Shown: one piece after another, positions 17,657 to 26,479 of the stretch
Numbering within the stretch: position 1 is the first letter of the stretch
Layout of the letters: each line of letters begins with the position of its first letter
From: DATIRA01 sp964553405
GTDB taxonomy: Bacteria > Pseudomonadota > Gammaproteobacteria > Steroidobacterales > Steroidobacteraceae
DNA: 64,000 nucleotides
NCBI GenBank assembly: GCA_964553405.1
Contig: CAZKLS010000003.1
Coordinates: 1 to 64,000 of the forward strand
Direction: 5' to 3'
Program-made: the position numbers and the translations under genes
Notes under the pieces: generated by a model
What the model was told of the DNA's origin: nothing
Databases searched by the model: none
The model's input: the letters and a program-made list of their open reading frames with translations, nothing else

Positions 17657-18982
17657 CTACTGCCCGTAGTACAGGCCCGGCAGCCACAGCGCGATCTGCG
17701 GGAAGATGATCACCAGCGCCAGCCCGAAGACCATGATCAGCACGAACGGGATGATCGAGCGGTAGATATCGGCCAGCGTGATTTCCTTCGGCGCCATCGC
17801 CCGCATCAGGAACAGGTTGTAGCCGAACGGCGGCGTCATGTAGGCGATCTGGCAGGTGATGGTGTAGAGCACGCCGTACCAGATCGGGTTGAAGCCGAGC
17901 GAGATGATCAGCGGCACGTACAGCGGCGCGACGATGATCAGCATCGCCGTGTCGTCGAGGAACATGCCCATCAGGATGTAGGTGAGCTGCATCAGCACCA
18001 GCACCTGCCAGGGTTCCAGGCCCCACTTGTCGAGGAACAGGATCTCGATCGCCTTGACCGCGCCGAGGCCGTCGAAGACCGCGCCGAAGGCGAGCGCGGC
18101 CAGGATCACCCACATGAACATGCAGGAGACGGCCAGGCTCTTCTTCAGCGTGTCCTGCATGACCTGCCGGGTGATCCGACCCTTGCGCCAGGCGACCAGC
18201 GTGGCCATCGCCGCGCCGACGGCCGAGCTCTCGACCAGGCTCGTCACGCCCATCAGGAACAGCCCGGTCATCGAGAAGATGATCAAGAGCGGCAGCACGC
18301 CGGCCTTCAGCAGCCGGATCCGATCGCGCCAGGTGATCTGCTGGCGCTCCTCCAGTGGCAGCGCGGGACCGAGCTGCGGCTGCAGCCAGCAGCGGATCGA
18401 GATGTACGCGATGAACAGCCCGGCAAGCAACAGGCCCGGCAGCACGCCGGCGAGCCACAGCTGACCCACCGGCTGCCGGGCGATCATGCCGTACAGCACC
18501 AGCACGACGCTCGGCGGGATCATGATGCCGAGCGAGCTGCCGGCCTGGATCACGCCGGTCACCATCCGCTTGTCGTAGCCGCGCTTCAAGAGCTCGGGCA
18601 GTGCGATGCTCGCTCCGATCGCCATGCCGGCCACGCTCAGCCCGTTCATCGCGGAGATCGCGACCATCAGCAGCACCGTGCCGACCGCCAGCCCGCCGTT
18701 CATCGGGCCGGTCCAGACGTGGAACATCCGGTACAGGTCGCCGGCGATACCCGACTCCGACAGCATGTAGCCCATGTAGATGAACATCGGCAGCGTCAGC
18801 AGCGGGTACCAGTTCAGCAGCGTGATGCTGGCCGCGAACGGAATCTCGGCGCCGCCCTTGCCCCACAGCCACAGCGCGAACACCGTGGCGACGAAGCCGA
18901 TCGCGCCGAAGACCCGCTGCCCGGTCAGCAGCATCAGCATCATCGTCGAGAACATCAGCAGCGCGATCAGCTCGTAGCTCAC
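17657..18982 (-). CDS. dctM: TRAP transporter large permease (DctM), system 2
   Basis: 441 residues of mostly hydrophobic segments. Signature stretches are LGIMIPPSVVLVLYG, SLVESSAVGAAMA and AYMTPPFGYNLFLMR. It starts at GTG 18982, overlapping the dctQ stop by 4 bases (GTGA), so the pair is coupled. It ends with ALWLPGLYYGQ and has no C-terminal extension, unlike the DctM of system 1. Imports an organic anion together with sodium; the ligand is unknown. Operon order is dctP, dctQ, dctM, ThDP enzyme. Confidence 0.92.
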   Translation of the reverse strand: MSYELIALLMFSTMMLMLLTGQRVFGAIGFVATVFALWLWGKGGAEIPFAASITLLNWYPLLTLPMFIYMGYMLSESGIAGDLYRMFHVWTGPMNGGLAVGTVLLMVAISAMNGLSVAGMAIGASIALPELLKRGYDKRMVTGVIQAGSSLGIMIPPSVVLVLYGMIARQPVGQLWLAGVLPGLLLAGLFIAYISIRCWLQPQLGPALPLEERQQITWRDRIRLLKAGVLPLLIIFSMTGLFLMGVTSLVESSAVGAAMATLVAWRKGRITRQVMQDTLKKSLAVSCMFMWVILAALAFGAVFDGLGAVKAIEILFLDKWGLEPWQVLVLMQLTYILMGMFLDDTAMLIIVAPLYVPLIISLGFNPIWYGVLYTITCQIAYMTPPFGYNLFLMRAMAPKEITLADIYRSIIPFVLIMVFGLALVIIFPQIALWLPGLYYGQ

Positions 18983-19491
18983 TCGAGCTCCCTGCCGGTG
19001 AAGGCCGCGAGGTCCTTGAAGAAGGTCGAGATCGCCTGCAGCAGCATCAGCACGATGCCGACGGTCATGATCGCCTTGATCGGCGCCATCGGTGGCGCCC
19101 AGGCCGAGTAGTTCGTCTGCCCGTACTTGATCGCATAGGCGGTGCTGGACATGCCGCCCCGGACCAGGAAGATCAGGTAGAACACCAGGCAGAACGCGGT
19201 CAGCGAGTCCCAGAAGGCCCGGGTCCGCGGTCGCCAGCGCTCGTAGAGCACGTCCATCCGCACGTGCGAGTCCAGCTGCATCGAGTAGCCGCCCCCGAGC
19301 AGGTAGTACGCGGCCATCAGGAACTGGGCCATCTCGATGATCCACAGGAACGGCACGTTGAACACGTAGCGGGACAGCGAGCCGAACAGCAGCACGCCCA
19401 TCATCACGAACACCAGGTACATGACGACCGAGCCGATGGCCCGGTTCATCGCATCGACGTAGCGGACGTAGGCCTTGACGATTCTGGGCAT
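18979..19491 (-). CDS. dctQ: TRAP transporter small permease (DctQ), system 2
   Basis: 170 residues with four hydrophobic segments. WIIEMAQFLMAAYYLLGGG and DSHVRMDVLYERW (about residues 50-86) match DctQ. It follows dctP by about 80 bases and overlaps dctM by 4 bases. Confidence 0.9.
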   Translation of the reverse strand: MPRIVKAYVRYVDAMNRAIGSVVMYLVFVMMGVLLFGSLSRYVFNVPFLWIIEMAQFLMAAYYLLGGGYSMQLDSHVRMDVLYERWRPRTRAFWDSLTAFCLVFYLIFLVRGGMSSTAYAIKYGQTNYSAWAPPMAPIKAIMTVGIVLMLLQAISTFFKDLAAFTGRELE

Positions 19492-19571
19492 GACCCTTCG
19501 CTCTGGATCAGCAGGCCTGGCCGGGGCGACGGGTCGCCGCCCGTCGCCGCCGAGCGCAGTGCCGGATCACG

Positions 19572-20660
19572 CTAGTAGCGGTACGGCGGACCGGCTTTCT
19601 TCATCAGGTCGTTGTAGTCCTTGAAGATCTGCACCACCCTCGCGCATCTCGGGCTGGTCGCGGCGATCTCGTCCCAGAACCTGAGCGCCTCGGCCTCGAC
19701 GGTCGCCCATTCGGCGGCCGGGATGGTCGTCAGCTTCATCTTCTCGCCCTTGACGCGCAGGTACGCCTCGCCGCCCCAGTACCAGTGCTGGCGGTAGTAG
19801 TGCGAGCTGTCTATGCAGAGGTGGAACAGCGTCTTCAGGTGTTCGGGCACCTTCGCCCAGGCTTCCGAGTTGGCGAAGTACGAGCCGATCCAGGCGCCCG
19901 AGATGTTGTTGGTCAGGAAGTAGTTCGTCACTTCGGCCCAGCCCACCGTGTAGTCCTCGGTGATGCCGGACCAGGCGATGCCGTCGAGCTCGCCGGTCTG
20001 CACCGCGACCTCGACGTCGCCCCAGGGCAGCGTCACCGGAACCACGCCGAAGCGGGACAGGAACTTGCCGGCGGTCGGGAAAGTGAACACCCGCAGTCCC
20101 TTCAGGTCCGCGAGGCTGGTGATCGGCTTGACGGTGTTGAAGTGGCAGGGATCCCAGGAGCCGGCGCTCAGCCACGTCACGCCGTCCACCTCGCCGTACG
20201 CTTCTTCCCAGATCTCCTTGAGCCCGTAGCGATGGAACAACGCGGGCACATCCAGGCTGTAGCGGGTCGCGAACGGGAAGTAGCCGCCGAACACGGCGAC
20301 GTCCACCGGCGCGGCGATCGAATCGTCGTCGCTCTGCACCGCGTCGATCGTGCCCTGCTGCATGGCCCTGAACAGCTCCCCGGTCGGCACCAGCTGGTCG
20401 GCGAAGTACAGGTCGATCACCATCTCGCCGTTGGCGGCCTTGTTGAAGGCCTCGATGGACGGCTTGATCACGTGCTCGGCGAGCGCCGCGCCGGCATAGG
20501 TCTGCAGCCGCCACTTGATCGTCGTCTTCTTGTCCGTCACCACGGCGGGAGCGCCCGATCCGGCGACCTCGCTCTCCTTCCGACCGCAGGCGGCCAGCAC
20601 GGCCGAGGATGTCGCGGTGGCGGCGATCGCCGCTTTCTTCAGGAATGACCTTCGAAGCAT
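19572..20660 (-). CDS. dctP: TRAP transporter substrate-binding protein (DctP), system 2, predicted lipoprotein
   Basis: 362 residues. The N-terminus combines a twin-arginine-like motif (RRSFLKKAA) with a lipobox (VLAAC, Cys25), so the receptor is predicted to be exported by Tat and lipid-anchored; most TRAP receptors are free in the periplasm. The body has the DctP fold pattern: FADQLVPTGELFRAMQQGTID (hinge region, about 85-105) and LADLKGLRVFTFPTAGK, containing the Arg of the conserved carboxylate-binding LKGLR segment. AGAAGGAGAG precedes the ATG closely. First gene of the TRAP 2 operon; diverges from the M81 peptidase operon, suggesting joint control from the 276-base gap. Confidence 0.88.
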   Translation of the reverse strand: MLRRSFLKKAAIAATATSSAVLAACGRKESEVAGSGAPAVVTDKKTTIKWRLQTYAGAALAEHVIKPSIEAFNKAANGEMVIDLYFADQLVPTGELFRAMQQGTIDAVQSDDDSIAAPVDVAVFGGYFPFATRYSLDVPALFHRYGLKEIWEEAYGEVDGVTWLSAGSWDPCHFNTVKPITSLADLKGLRVFTFPTAGKFLSRFGVVPVTLPWGDVEVAVQTGELDGIAWSGITEDYTVGWAEVTNYFLTNNISGAWIGSYFANSEAWAKVPEHLKTLFHLCIDSSHYYRQHWYWGGEAYLRVKGEKMKLTTIPAAEWATVEAEALRFWDEIAATSPRCARVVQIFKDYNDLMKKAGPPYRY

Positions 20661-20936
20661 GTCGCTCTCCTTCTGTGGGACTCAGACACTGCAAAGCAAC
20701 GGAAAAATGCCGCGAGGAATCCGCTTCTTCTGGATGACAAGGGATTGCCCCCGTTTCATCGCGCCTCGTTCTCCGGAAACCCCTGCGGCAGTGATTCGCA
20801 CATTAGACGCCCGGAGTCAACTGCAGGCCTGCATGACGGGGGACGCGTCCGGGCGGACGGTCGTCGGCCCGGAAACGGGGCCCCGGGAATTCGGCTACAG
20901 TGGCTGGCAACGAGGCGGAGAGACTCATCGCGTCCC
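20661..20936 (+). other. Divergent intergenic region between TRAP 2 and the M81 operon
   Basis: 276 bases that must hold promoters for both operons. The TRAP side carries the dctP ribosome site. I see no clear paired -35/-10 hexamers, no long inverted repeat and no further small gene that I can support. Confidence 0.4.
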
Positions 20937-22430
20937 ATGGCCCGAATTGCGGTCGGCGGCTTCCAGCACGAAACCAACACCTTCTCCCCGTTGCCGGCGA
21001 CGATGGCTGATTTCGAGGCGCCCGATGCCTGGCCGGGCCTGGTGCGGGGCGCCGATCTGCCCGATGCGGTCCGGGGCATCAATCTGCCGGCCGCGGGATT
21101 CATCGAGGAGGCCGTGGCGGCCGGCTGCCGCATCGAGCCGCTCGCGTGGTGCTCGGCCCAGCCCTGCGGCCGGGTGACGCGCGATGCGTTCGAGCGCGTC
21201 TCGGCGATGCTGCTCGACGGGCTCGCGGATTGCGCGTCGCTCGACGCCGTGTACCTGGACCTGCACGGTGCGATGGTCGCGGAGCACGTGGACGACGCGG
21301 ACGGCGAGCTGCTCGAGCGAATACGCAGGCGGGTAGGGCCCGACGTGCGCATCGTCGCGAGCCTGGATTTCCACGCCAACGTCTCGCCGCGAATGGTCGC
21401 CGCGGCCGATGCGCTGCTGGGCTACCTTACCTATCCGCACGTCGACATGGCCGAAACCGGCGCCCGCGCGCACGCGCTGCTGCGGCAGGTGCTCGAGCGA
21501 CCGTTCGCCGCCCGCGCACGGCGCCCGTTGCCATTCCTGATTCCGTTGACTTCCCAGTGCACGCTGGTCGAGCCGATGCACTCGCTGATGGCGAGGGTCC
21601 GAAGCACGCAAGCGCCCGGCGTCGCCTCGCTGGGCTTTTTCCCGGGCTTTCCGGCGGCGGACGTGGCCGAGTGCGGCCCGAGCATCGTCGCCTATGGGTA
21701 CGATGCAGCGACCGTCGGCCGTGCGGCCGATGAGCTGGCGGCCGCCGTGGCAGAGCAGGAGCGGGGATTCGACCTGCAGCTCGTCAGCGTCGAGGACGCT
21801 GTGCGCGAGGCGCGGGCCTGGCGCGCGGACGCCGGACGCCCATTGATCCTGGCCGATACGCAGGACAACCCCGGCGCGGGCGGCAACGCGGACACGACCA
21901 CGCTGCTCAAGGCACTGGTGGCTGCGGATCTGCCCGGAACGCTGCTCGGCGTGATCTGGGACCCGGAGGCTGCGGCGCTGGCGCATGGTGCGGGCCAGGG
22001 TGCGGACGTCGACCTGGCGCTCGGCGCCAGGACTGGATTTCCCGGCGAGACGCCGCTGCGTGCCCGATACCGCGTCGAGCGGCTCGGCGACGGGCGCTTC
22101 ACCGGCACTGGCCCGTTCTACCGTGGCGGCCGCTTCGAGCTCGGCCCGATGGCGCTGCTGTCGCTGGGACAGGTACGGATCGCGGTGGCGACGCGCAAGC
22201 AGCAGGCGGCCGACCAGGCGATGTTCAGGCATCTCGGCGCGGAGCCGGCCCGTGCGAACGTGCTGGTGCTGAAGAGCTCGGTGCATTTCCGCGCCGATTT
22301 CGGCCCGATCGCGGGACGGGTGCTGCTGGTCGAGGCACCGGGACCCAGCCCGGCGGATCCGGCGACGCTGCCGTTCACGCGGCTGCCGGCCGGCATGCGC
22401 CTGCGGCCGGGCTCGGCAGCGTTGCGGTAG
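20937..22430 (+). CDS. M81-family metallopeptidase (MlrC-like)
   Basis: 497 residues resembling microcystinase C (MlrC), a zinc peptidase family found in many proteobacteria that lack microcystin degradation. The N-terminus IAVGGFQHETNTFSP contains the conserved HETNTF motif; VYLDLHGAMVAE and ASLDFHANVS hold further metal-binding Asp/His residues, and TQDNPGAGGNADTT is the C-terminal domain signature. These enzymes hydrolyse small peptides or amide-linked compounds. The chosen ATG 20937 gives the family N-terminus; earlier ATGs add unrelated sequence. First gene of a five-gene operon; the next ORF starts 89 bases on. A natural role could be hydrolysing a gamma-glutamyl or similar amide in this pathway, which is inference. 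Confidence 0.85.
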   Translation: MARIAVGGFQHETNTFSPLPATMADFEAPDAWPGLVRGADLPDAVRGINLPAAGFIEEAVAAGCRIEPLAWCSAQPCGRVTRDAFERVSAMLLDGLADCASLDAVYLDLHGAMVAEHVDDADGELLERIRRRVGPDVRIVASLDFHANVSPRMVAAADALLGYLTYPHVDMAETGARAHALLRQVLERPFAARARRPLPFLIPLTSQCTLVEPMHSLMARVRSTQAPGVASLGFFPGFPAADVAECGPSIVAYGYDAATVGRAADELAAAVAEQERGFDLQLVSVEDAVREARAWRADAGRPLILADTQDNPGAGGNADTTTLLKALVAADLPGTLLGVIWDPEAAALAHGAGQGADVDLALGARTGFPGETPLRARYRVERLGDGRFTGTGPFYRGGRFELGPMALLSLGQVRIAVATRKQQAADQAMFRHLGAEPARANVLVLKSSVHFRADFGPIAGRVLLVEAPGPSPADPATLPFTRLPAGMRLRPGSAALR

Positions 22431-22519
22431 CTGCGTACGCCGCGAGGCCGACCGCAGGGGCAATAATGCGTGCTTCGCAACGGGCGACCGTCGCGGAGCC
22501 ATTCATCCAGGGGGGCCAG

Positions 22520-23887
22520 ATGGAACCGAGACAGGTACGCAGTGCAGCCGATGCGCGGGCGATCGTCGCCGAGCGGGGGCTGGATCACGTGAAGGTCGGA
22601 GCCTTCGACGTCGACGGGATACTGCGCGGCAAGTACATGTCCGCCGGCAAGTTCGACTCGGCGCTCGACGGTGGCTTCGGTTTCTGCGACGTGGTGCTGG
22701 GCTGGGACAGCAAGGACCAGCTCTACGACAACGTGCGTTACACCGGCTGGCACACCGGGTATCCGGACGCGGAGGTCCGGGTGCTGCCGCAATCCTGCCG
22801 CGCGCTGCCGTGGGAGGAGCCGGTGCTGTTCTTCCTCGGCGAGTTCTGCGGCGAGGCAGAGAAGATCTGCCCGCGAGGCCTGCTGCGGCGGGTGCTGGAG
22901 CGCGGGCGCCGGATGGGCTACGAGCTCTACGCGGGCTTCGAATACGAGTTCTTCGTGTTCGACGAGACGCCGGACTCCGTCCGGGCCAAGCATTACCGCG
23001 ACCTGAAGCCGATCGCGCCGGATTTCTTCGGCTACTCGGTCATTCGCAACAGCGTCTGGAGCGACCTGTACCGGGACCTGCTCGAGAGCTGCGAGAAGAT
23101 GGACCTGCCGATCGAGGGACTGCACGAGGAGACCGGCCCCGGCGTGATGGAGGCGGCGCTGGCGGCCGACGACGGTCTCGCCGCGGCGGACAAGGCGGCG
23201 CTGTTCAAGACATTTGCAAAAGTCATCGCCCAGCGCCGTGGACTGATGGCGACGTTCATGGCCAAGTGGTCCCCGGACTGGCCCGGCCAGAGTGGCCACA
23301 TCCACATGTCGCTGCGCGACGCGGCGGGCAAGCCGCTGTTCCACGATGGGGCGCAGCCGCACGGCATCAGCGAACTGATGCGCTGGTTCCTCGGCGGGCA
23401 GCAGCGCCTGATGCCGGAGCTGCTCGCGATGGTCGCGCCGACCGTGAACTCCTACACGCGGCTGATTCCCGGCTTCTGGGCGCCGACTGATTCGAGCTGG
23501 TCGGTGGACAACCGCACGACGGCGCTGCGGGTCATCGGCGGCAGCCCGAAGTCGCAGCGCATCGAGTACCGCGTCGCGGCGGCCGACGCGAATCCCTACG
23601 TGATCCTCTCTGCGGCCCTCGCGTCCGGCCTGTGGGGAATAGAGAACCGCGTCGAACCCGAGTCGATGGTGCGGGGCAACGCCTACGAGCAGAAGTTTCC
23701 GAAACGACTGGCGTTGCCGCGCAGTCTCGGCGAGGCGGCGGCGCGCCTGAGGCGTTCGCAGATGGCGCGGGACTGGTTCGGCGACGAGTTCGTCGACCAC
23801 TTCGCCGCGACACGCGAGTGGGAGGAGCGGGAATTCCGGCGCCACATCACCGACTGGGAAATGGCCCGTTACTTCGAGATCATCTGA
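22520..23887 (+). CDS. Glutamine synthetase-like ligase (gamma-glutamyl-amine synthetase type)
   Basis: 455 residues of the glutamine synthetase fold, distinct from housekeeping GlnA. Present are the catalytic Glu motif GFEYEFFVF (about 137), EETGPGVMEAAL, the ATP/glutamate-binding GHIHMSL (about 258) and NSYTRLIPGFWAP, then RIEYRVAAADANPY. Spacing and the DGILRGK N-terminus match PuuA-like and related enzymes that join glutamate to an amine other than ammonia. No adenylylation-site Tyr motif is seen. A strong AGGGGGG site lies 4-5 bases before ATG 22520, so the earlier ATG 22466 is not used. Two bases separate it from the aldehyde dehydrogenase gene, so the pair is surely co-transcribed. Confidence 0.88.
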   Translation: MEPRQVRSAADARAIVAERGLDHVKVGAFDVDGILRGKYMSAGKFDSALDGGFGFCDVVLGWDSKDQLYDNVRYTGWHTGYPDAEVRVLPQSCRALPWEEPVLFFLGEFCGEAEKICPRGLLRRVLERGRRMGYELYAGFEYEFFVFDETPDSVRAKHYRDLKPIAPDFFGYSVIRNSVWSDLYRDLLESCEKMDLPIEGLHEETGPGVMEAALAADDGLAAADKAALFKTFAKVIAQRRGLMATFMAKWSPDWPGQSGHIHMSLRDAAGKPLFHDGAQPHGISELMRWFLGGQQRLMPELLAMVAPTVNSYTRLIPGFWAPTDSSWSVDNRTTALRVIGGSPKSQRIEYRVAAADANPYVILSAALASGLWGIENRVEPESMVRGNAYEQKFPKRLALPRSLGEAAARLRRSQMARDWFGDEFVDHFAATREWEEREFRRHITDWEMARYFEII

Positions 23888-23889
23888 CC

Positions 23890-25278
23890 ATGAGCATCCA
23901 GAAGACGATCACTCCGGTCGACGGCACGGTTTACTGCGAACGCGAGCTGGCGAGCGATGCCCGGCTCGACGAGTTGCTCGAGCGAGCCGTGGCGGCCGGC
24001 CGGGCCTGGCGTGACACTGACCTGGCGACGCGCGCGGCCATCTGCAGCAGGTTCTGCGATGCGTTCGAGTCGCGGCGCGAGCAGATCGCGCTCGAGCTGA
24101 CCTGGCAGATGGGACGGCCGCTGCGCTACGCGCCGAACGAGGTCCGCGGCACGCTCGAGCGTGCCCGCTACATGATCGGGATCGCCGCCGAGGCGCTGGC
24201 CGACGTGGACCCGGGACCGAAGACGGACTTCCGCCGCTTCGTCCGGCGCGAGCCGCTCGGCGTCGTGTTCACGATCGCGGCCTGGAACTACCCGTACCTG
24301 ATCGCGGTGAACAGCGTCGTGCCCGCGATCATGGCCGGCAACGTCGTGCTGCTGAAGCACTCGGCACAGACGCCGCTTTGCGCCGAGCGCTTCGCCGAGT
24401 GCTTCCGCGAGGCCGGGTTGCCGGAGGGCGTGTTCCAGCCGGTGCATCTTTCCCATGCGACGACGGAGCGTGCGATACGCGACCCGCGCGTGGACTTCGT
24501 CGCGTTCACCGGCTCGGTGGCTGGTGGTCACGCGGTGCAGCGGGCCGCCTCGGAGCGATTCATCGGCACGGGGCTCGAGCTCGGCGGCTGCGATCCGGCG
24601 TACGTCCGCCACGACGCGGACCTCGGGCACGCGATCGAGAACCTGGTCGACGGCGCGTTCTTCAACAGCGGGCAGTCCTGCTGCGGCATCCAGCGCATCT
24701 ATGTGCACGAGAAGCTCTACGACGACTTCGTCGCCGGCGCGATCGAGCTGACCCGACGCTACGTGCTCGGCGACCCGACCTCGCCCGACACGACGCTCGG
24801 ACCGGTGATCCGGGTGGCGGCTGCCGACGAGATCCGGCGGCAGGTGGCTGCTTCGGTGGCCGCGGGCGCGACTGCGGCGATCGACGAGCGGGAGTTTCCC
24901 CGCAGCGTCGCCGGCACGCCTTACCTGGCGCCGCAGCTGCTGCTCGACGTGGACCACGGCATGCCGGTAATGAACGAGGAGATCTTCGGCCCCGTCGCCG
25001 GGGTGATGAAGGTCTCCACGGACGAGGAGGCCGTCGCGCTGATGAACGACAGCCCTTACGGGCTGACGGCCGCCGTGTGGACCGGCGACGCCGAGGCCGC
25101 CGTCGCGCTGGGCCAGCGCGTCGAGACCGGGACCTGGTTCATGAACCGCTGCGACTACCTCGATCCGGGGCTGGCCTGGGTGGGCGTCAAGGACTCGGGC
25201 CGCGGCTGCACGCTGTCCCGGGTCGGCTACGAGCACCTGACCCGGCCGAAGTCCTTCCACCTTCGGCTCGGCACCTGA
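23890..25278 (+). CDS. NAD(P)-dependent aldehyde dehydrogenase
   Basis: 462 residues of the ALDH superfamily, oxidising an aldehyde to the acid. The general base Glu230 lies in GLELGG and the nucleophile Cys264 in NSGQSC; AAWNYPYL and FTGSVAGG are cofactor-binding landmarks, and NEEIFGPV is present at about 365. Shorter N-terminus than betaine-aldehyde types, closer to succinate-semialdehyde-like members (WQMGRPL, DSGRGCTLSRVGYEHL). Its position between a gamma-glutamyl-ligase-like gene and an alcohol dehydrogenase suggests a gamma-glutamylated aldehyde as substrate, as PuuC does; this is inference. Confidence 0.9.
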   Translation: MSIQKTITPVDGTVYCERELASDARLDELLERAVAAGRAWRDTDLATRAAICSRFCDAFESRREQIALELTWQMGRPLRYAPNEVRGTLERARYMIGIAAEALADVDPGPKTDFRRFVRREPLGVVFTIAAWNYPYLIAVNSVVPAIMAGNVVLLKHSAQTPLCAERFAECFREAGLPEGVFQPVHLSHATTERAIRDPRVDFVAFTGSVAGGHAVQRAASERFIGTGLELGGCDPAYVRHDADLGHAIENLVDGAFFNSGQSCCGIQRIYVHEKLYDDFVAGAIELTRRYVLGDPTSPDTTLGPVIRVAAADEIRRQVAASVAAGATAAIDEREFPRSVAGTPYLAPQLLLDVDHGMPVMNEEIFGPVAGVMKVSTDEEAVALMNDSPYGLTAAVWTGDAEAAVALGQRVETGTWFMNRCDYLDPGLAWVGVKDSGRGCTLSRVGYEHLTRPKSFHLRLGT

Positions 25279-25293
25279 GCACGGAGCAGCACG

Positions 25294-26460
25294 ATGGAAC
25301 TGAAGGGCAACTGGAACTACCCCACCTCGATCCGCTTCGGAGCGGGCCGCATACGCGAGCTGCCGGAGGCATGCCGCAGTCTCGGCATGCAAAGCCCGCT
25401 GCTGGTGACCGATCGCGGCCTGGCCGCGCTGCCGATGATCGACCAGGCCGTCGCCTCGTGCCGCGAGGCGGGACTGGGCTGTGGAGTCTTCTCGGACATA
25501 CAGGCGAACCCGGTCGAGCAGAACGTCAGCGACGGGGTCGCGGCTTTCCGCGACGGCGGACACGACGGCGTGATCGCGTTCGGCGGTGGCAGCGCGATCG
25601 ACGCGGCGAAGGCGATCGCGCTGATGGTCGGGCAGAAGCGCCCGCTCTGGGACTTCGAGGATCGCGAGGACTGGTACACGCGCGTCGACGTGAGCGGCAT
25701 GGCGCCGGTCGTGGCCGTCCCGACGACCGCGGGCACCGGCTCGGAGGTCGGGCGCGCTTCGGTCATCACGGACCTGTCGGATCACACGAAGAAGATCATC
25801 TTTCATCCCCGCATGCTGCCGGCGCTGGTGATCGAGGACCCGGAGCTGACCGTGGGGCTCCCGGCCCAGGTGACGGCTGCAACCGGCATGGACGCGCTGT
25901 CCCACTGCCTCGAGGCCTGGTGCGCTCCCGGGTATCACCCGATGGCCGAGGGCATCGCGGCCGAAGGCATGCGCCTGGTGAAGCAGTGGCTGCCGGTGGC
26001 GGTCCACGAGCCCGGCAACGTCGAGGCCCGGTCGCACATGCTGGTGGCCTCGTCGATGGGGGCGACGGCCTTCCAGAAGGGGCTGGGCGCGATGCACAGC
26101 CTGAGTCATCCGTGCGGCGCGAACCTTGGCAGCCATCACGGGCTCACGAACGCCGTCGTGATGCCCTACGTGCTGGCCTGGAACCGTCGCGCGATCGAGC
26201 AGAAGATGATCCGCCTGTCGGCATATCTCGGCCTCGCCGACGCCTCGTTCGACGGCTTCCTCGACTGGGTGCTCGCGCTGCGCGCCGATATCGGCATCCC
26301 GCGGACCCTCGCCGACATCGGCGTTCAGGAGGAGCACGCGGCCGCCTTCGCGCCGCAGGCGCTGGCCGATCCCTCGACCGGCGGCAATCCGGTCGCGATG
26401 ACGGAACGGGATTTCCGCGAACTTTACCTGTACTGCATTCGCGGGCAGCTCGAGCGTTGA
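25294..26460 (+). CDS. Iron-containing (group III) alcohol dehydrogenase
   Basis: 388 residues. NAD-binding GGGSAIDAAKAIAL (about 91-104), VPTTAGTGSEVG and the metal-ligand segment AMHSLSHPCGANLGSHHG (about 268-285) define the family; the upstream Asp and His ligands fall in GMDALSHCLEA. Interconverts an alcohol and aldehyde, feeding or opposing the aldehyde dehydrogenase 15 bases upstream. GGAG lies close before the ATG. The substrate is not readable from sequence. Confidence 0.92.
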   Translation: MELKGNWNYPTSIRFGAGRIRELPEACRSLGMQSPLLVTDRGLAALPMIDQAVASCREAGLGCGVFSDIQANPVEQNVSDGVAAFRDGGHDGVIAFGGGSAIDAAKAIALMVGQKRPLWDFEDREDWYTRVDVSGMAPVVAVPTTAGTGSEVGRASVITDLSDHTKKIIFHPRMLPALVIEDPELTVGLPAQVTAATGMDALSHCLEAWCAPGYHPMAEGIAAEGMRLVKQWLPVAVHEPGNVEARSHMLVASSMGATAFQKGLGAMHSLSHPCGANLGSHHGLTNAVVMPYVLAWNRRAIEQKMIRLSAYLGLADASFDGFLDWVLALRADIGIPRTLADIGVQEEHAAAFAPQALADPSTGGNPVAMTERDFRELYLYCIRGQLER

Positions 26461-26479
26461 TGTTGCGGAGCCGACGAAC

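Noticed and set aside
17637..18872. Upstream extension of the ThDP enzyme to 926 residues
   Set aside because: The added part is out-of-frame dctM sequence, Arg/Asp-rich; no fused domain is supported.
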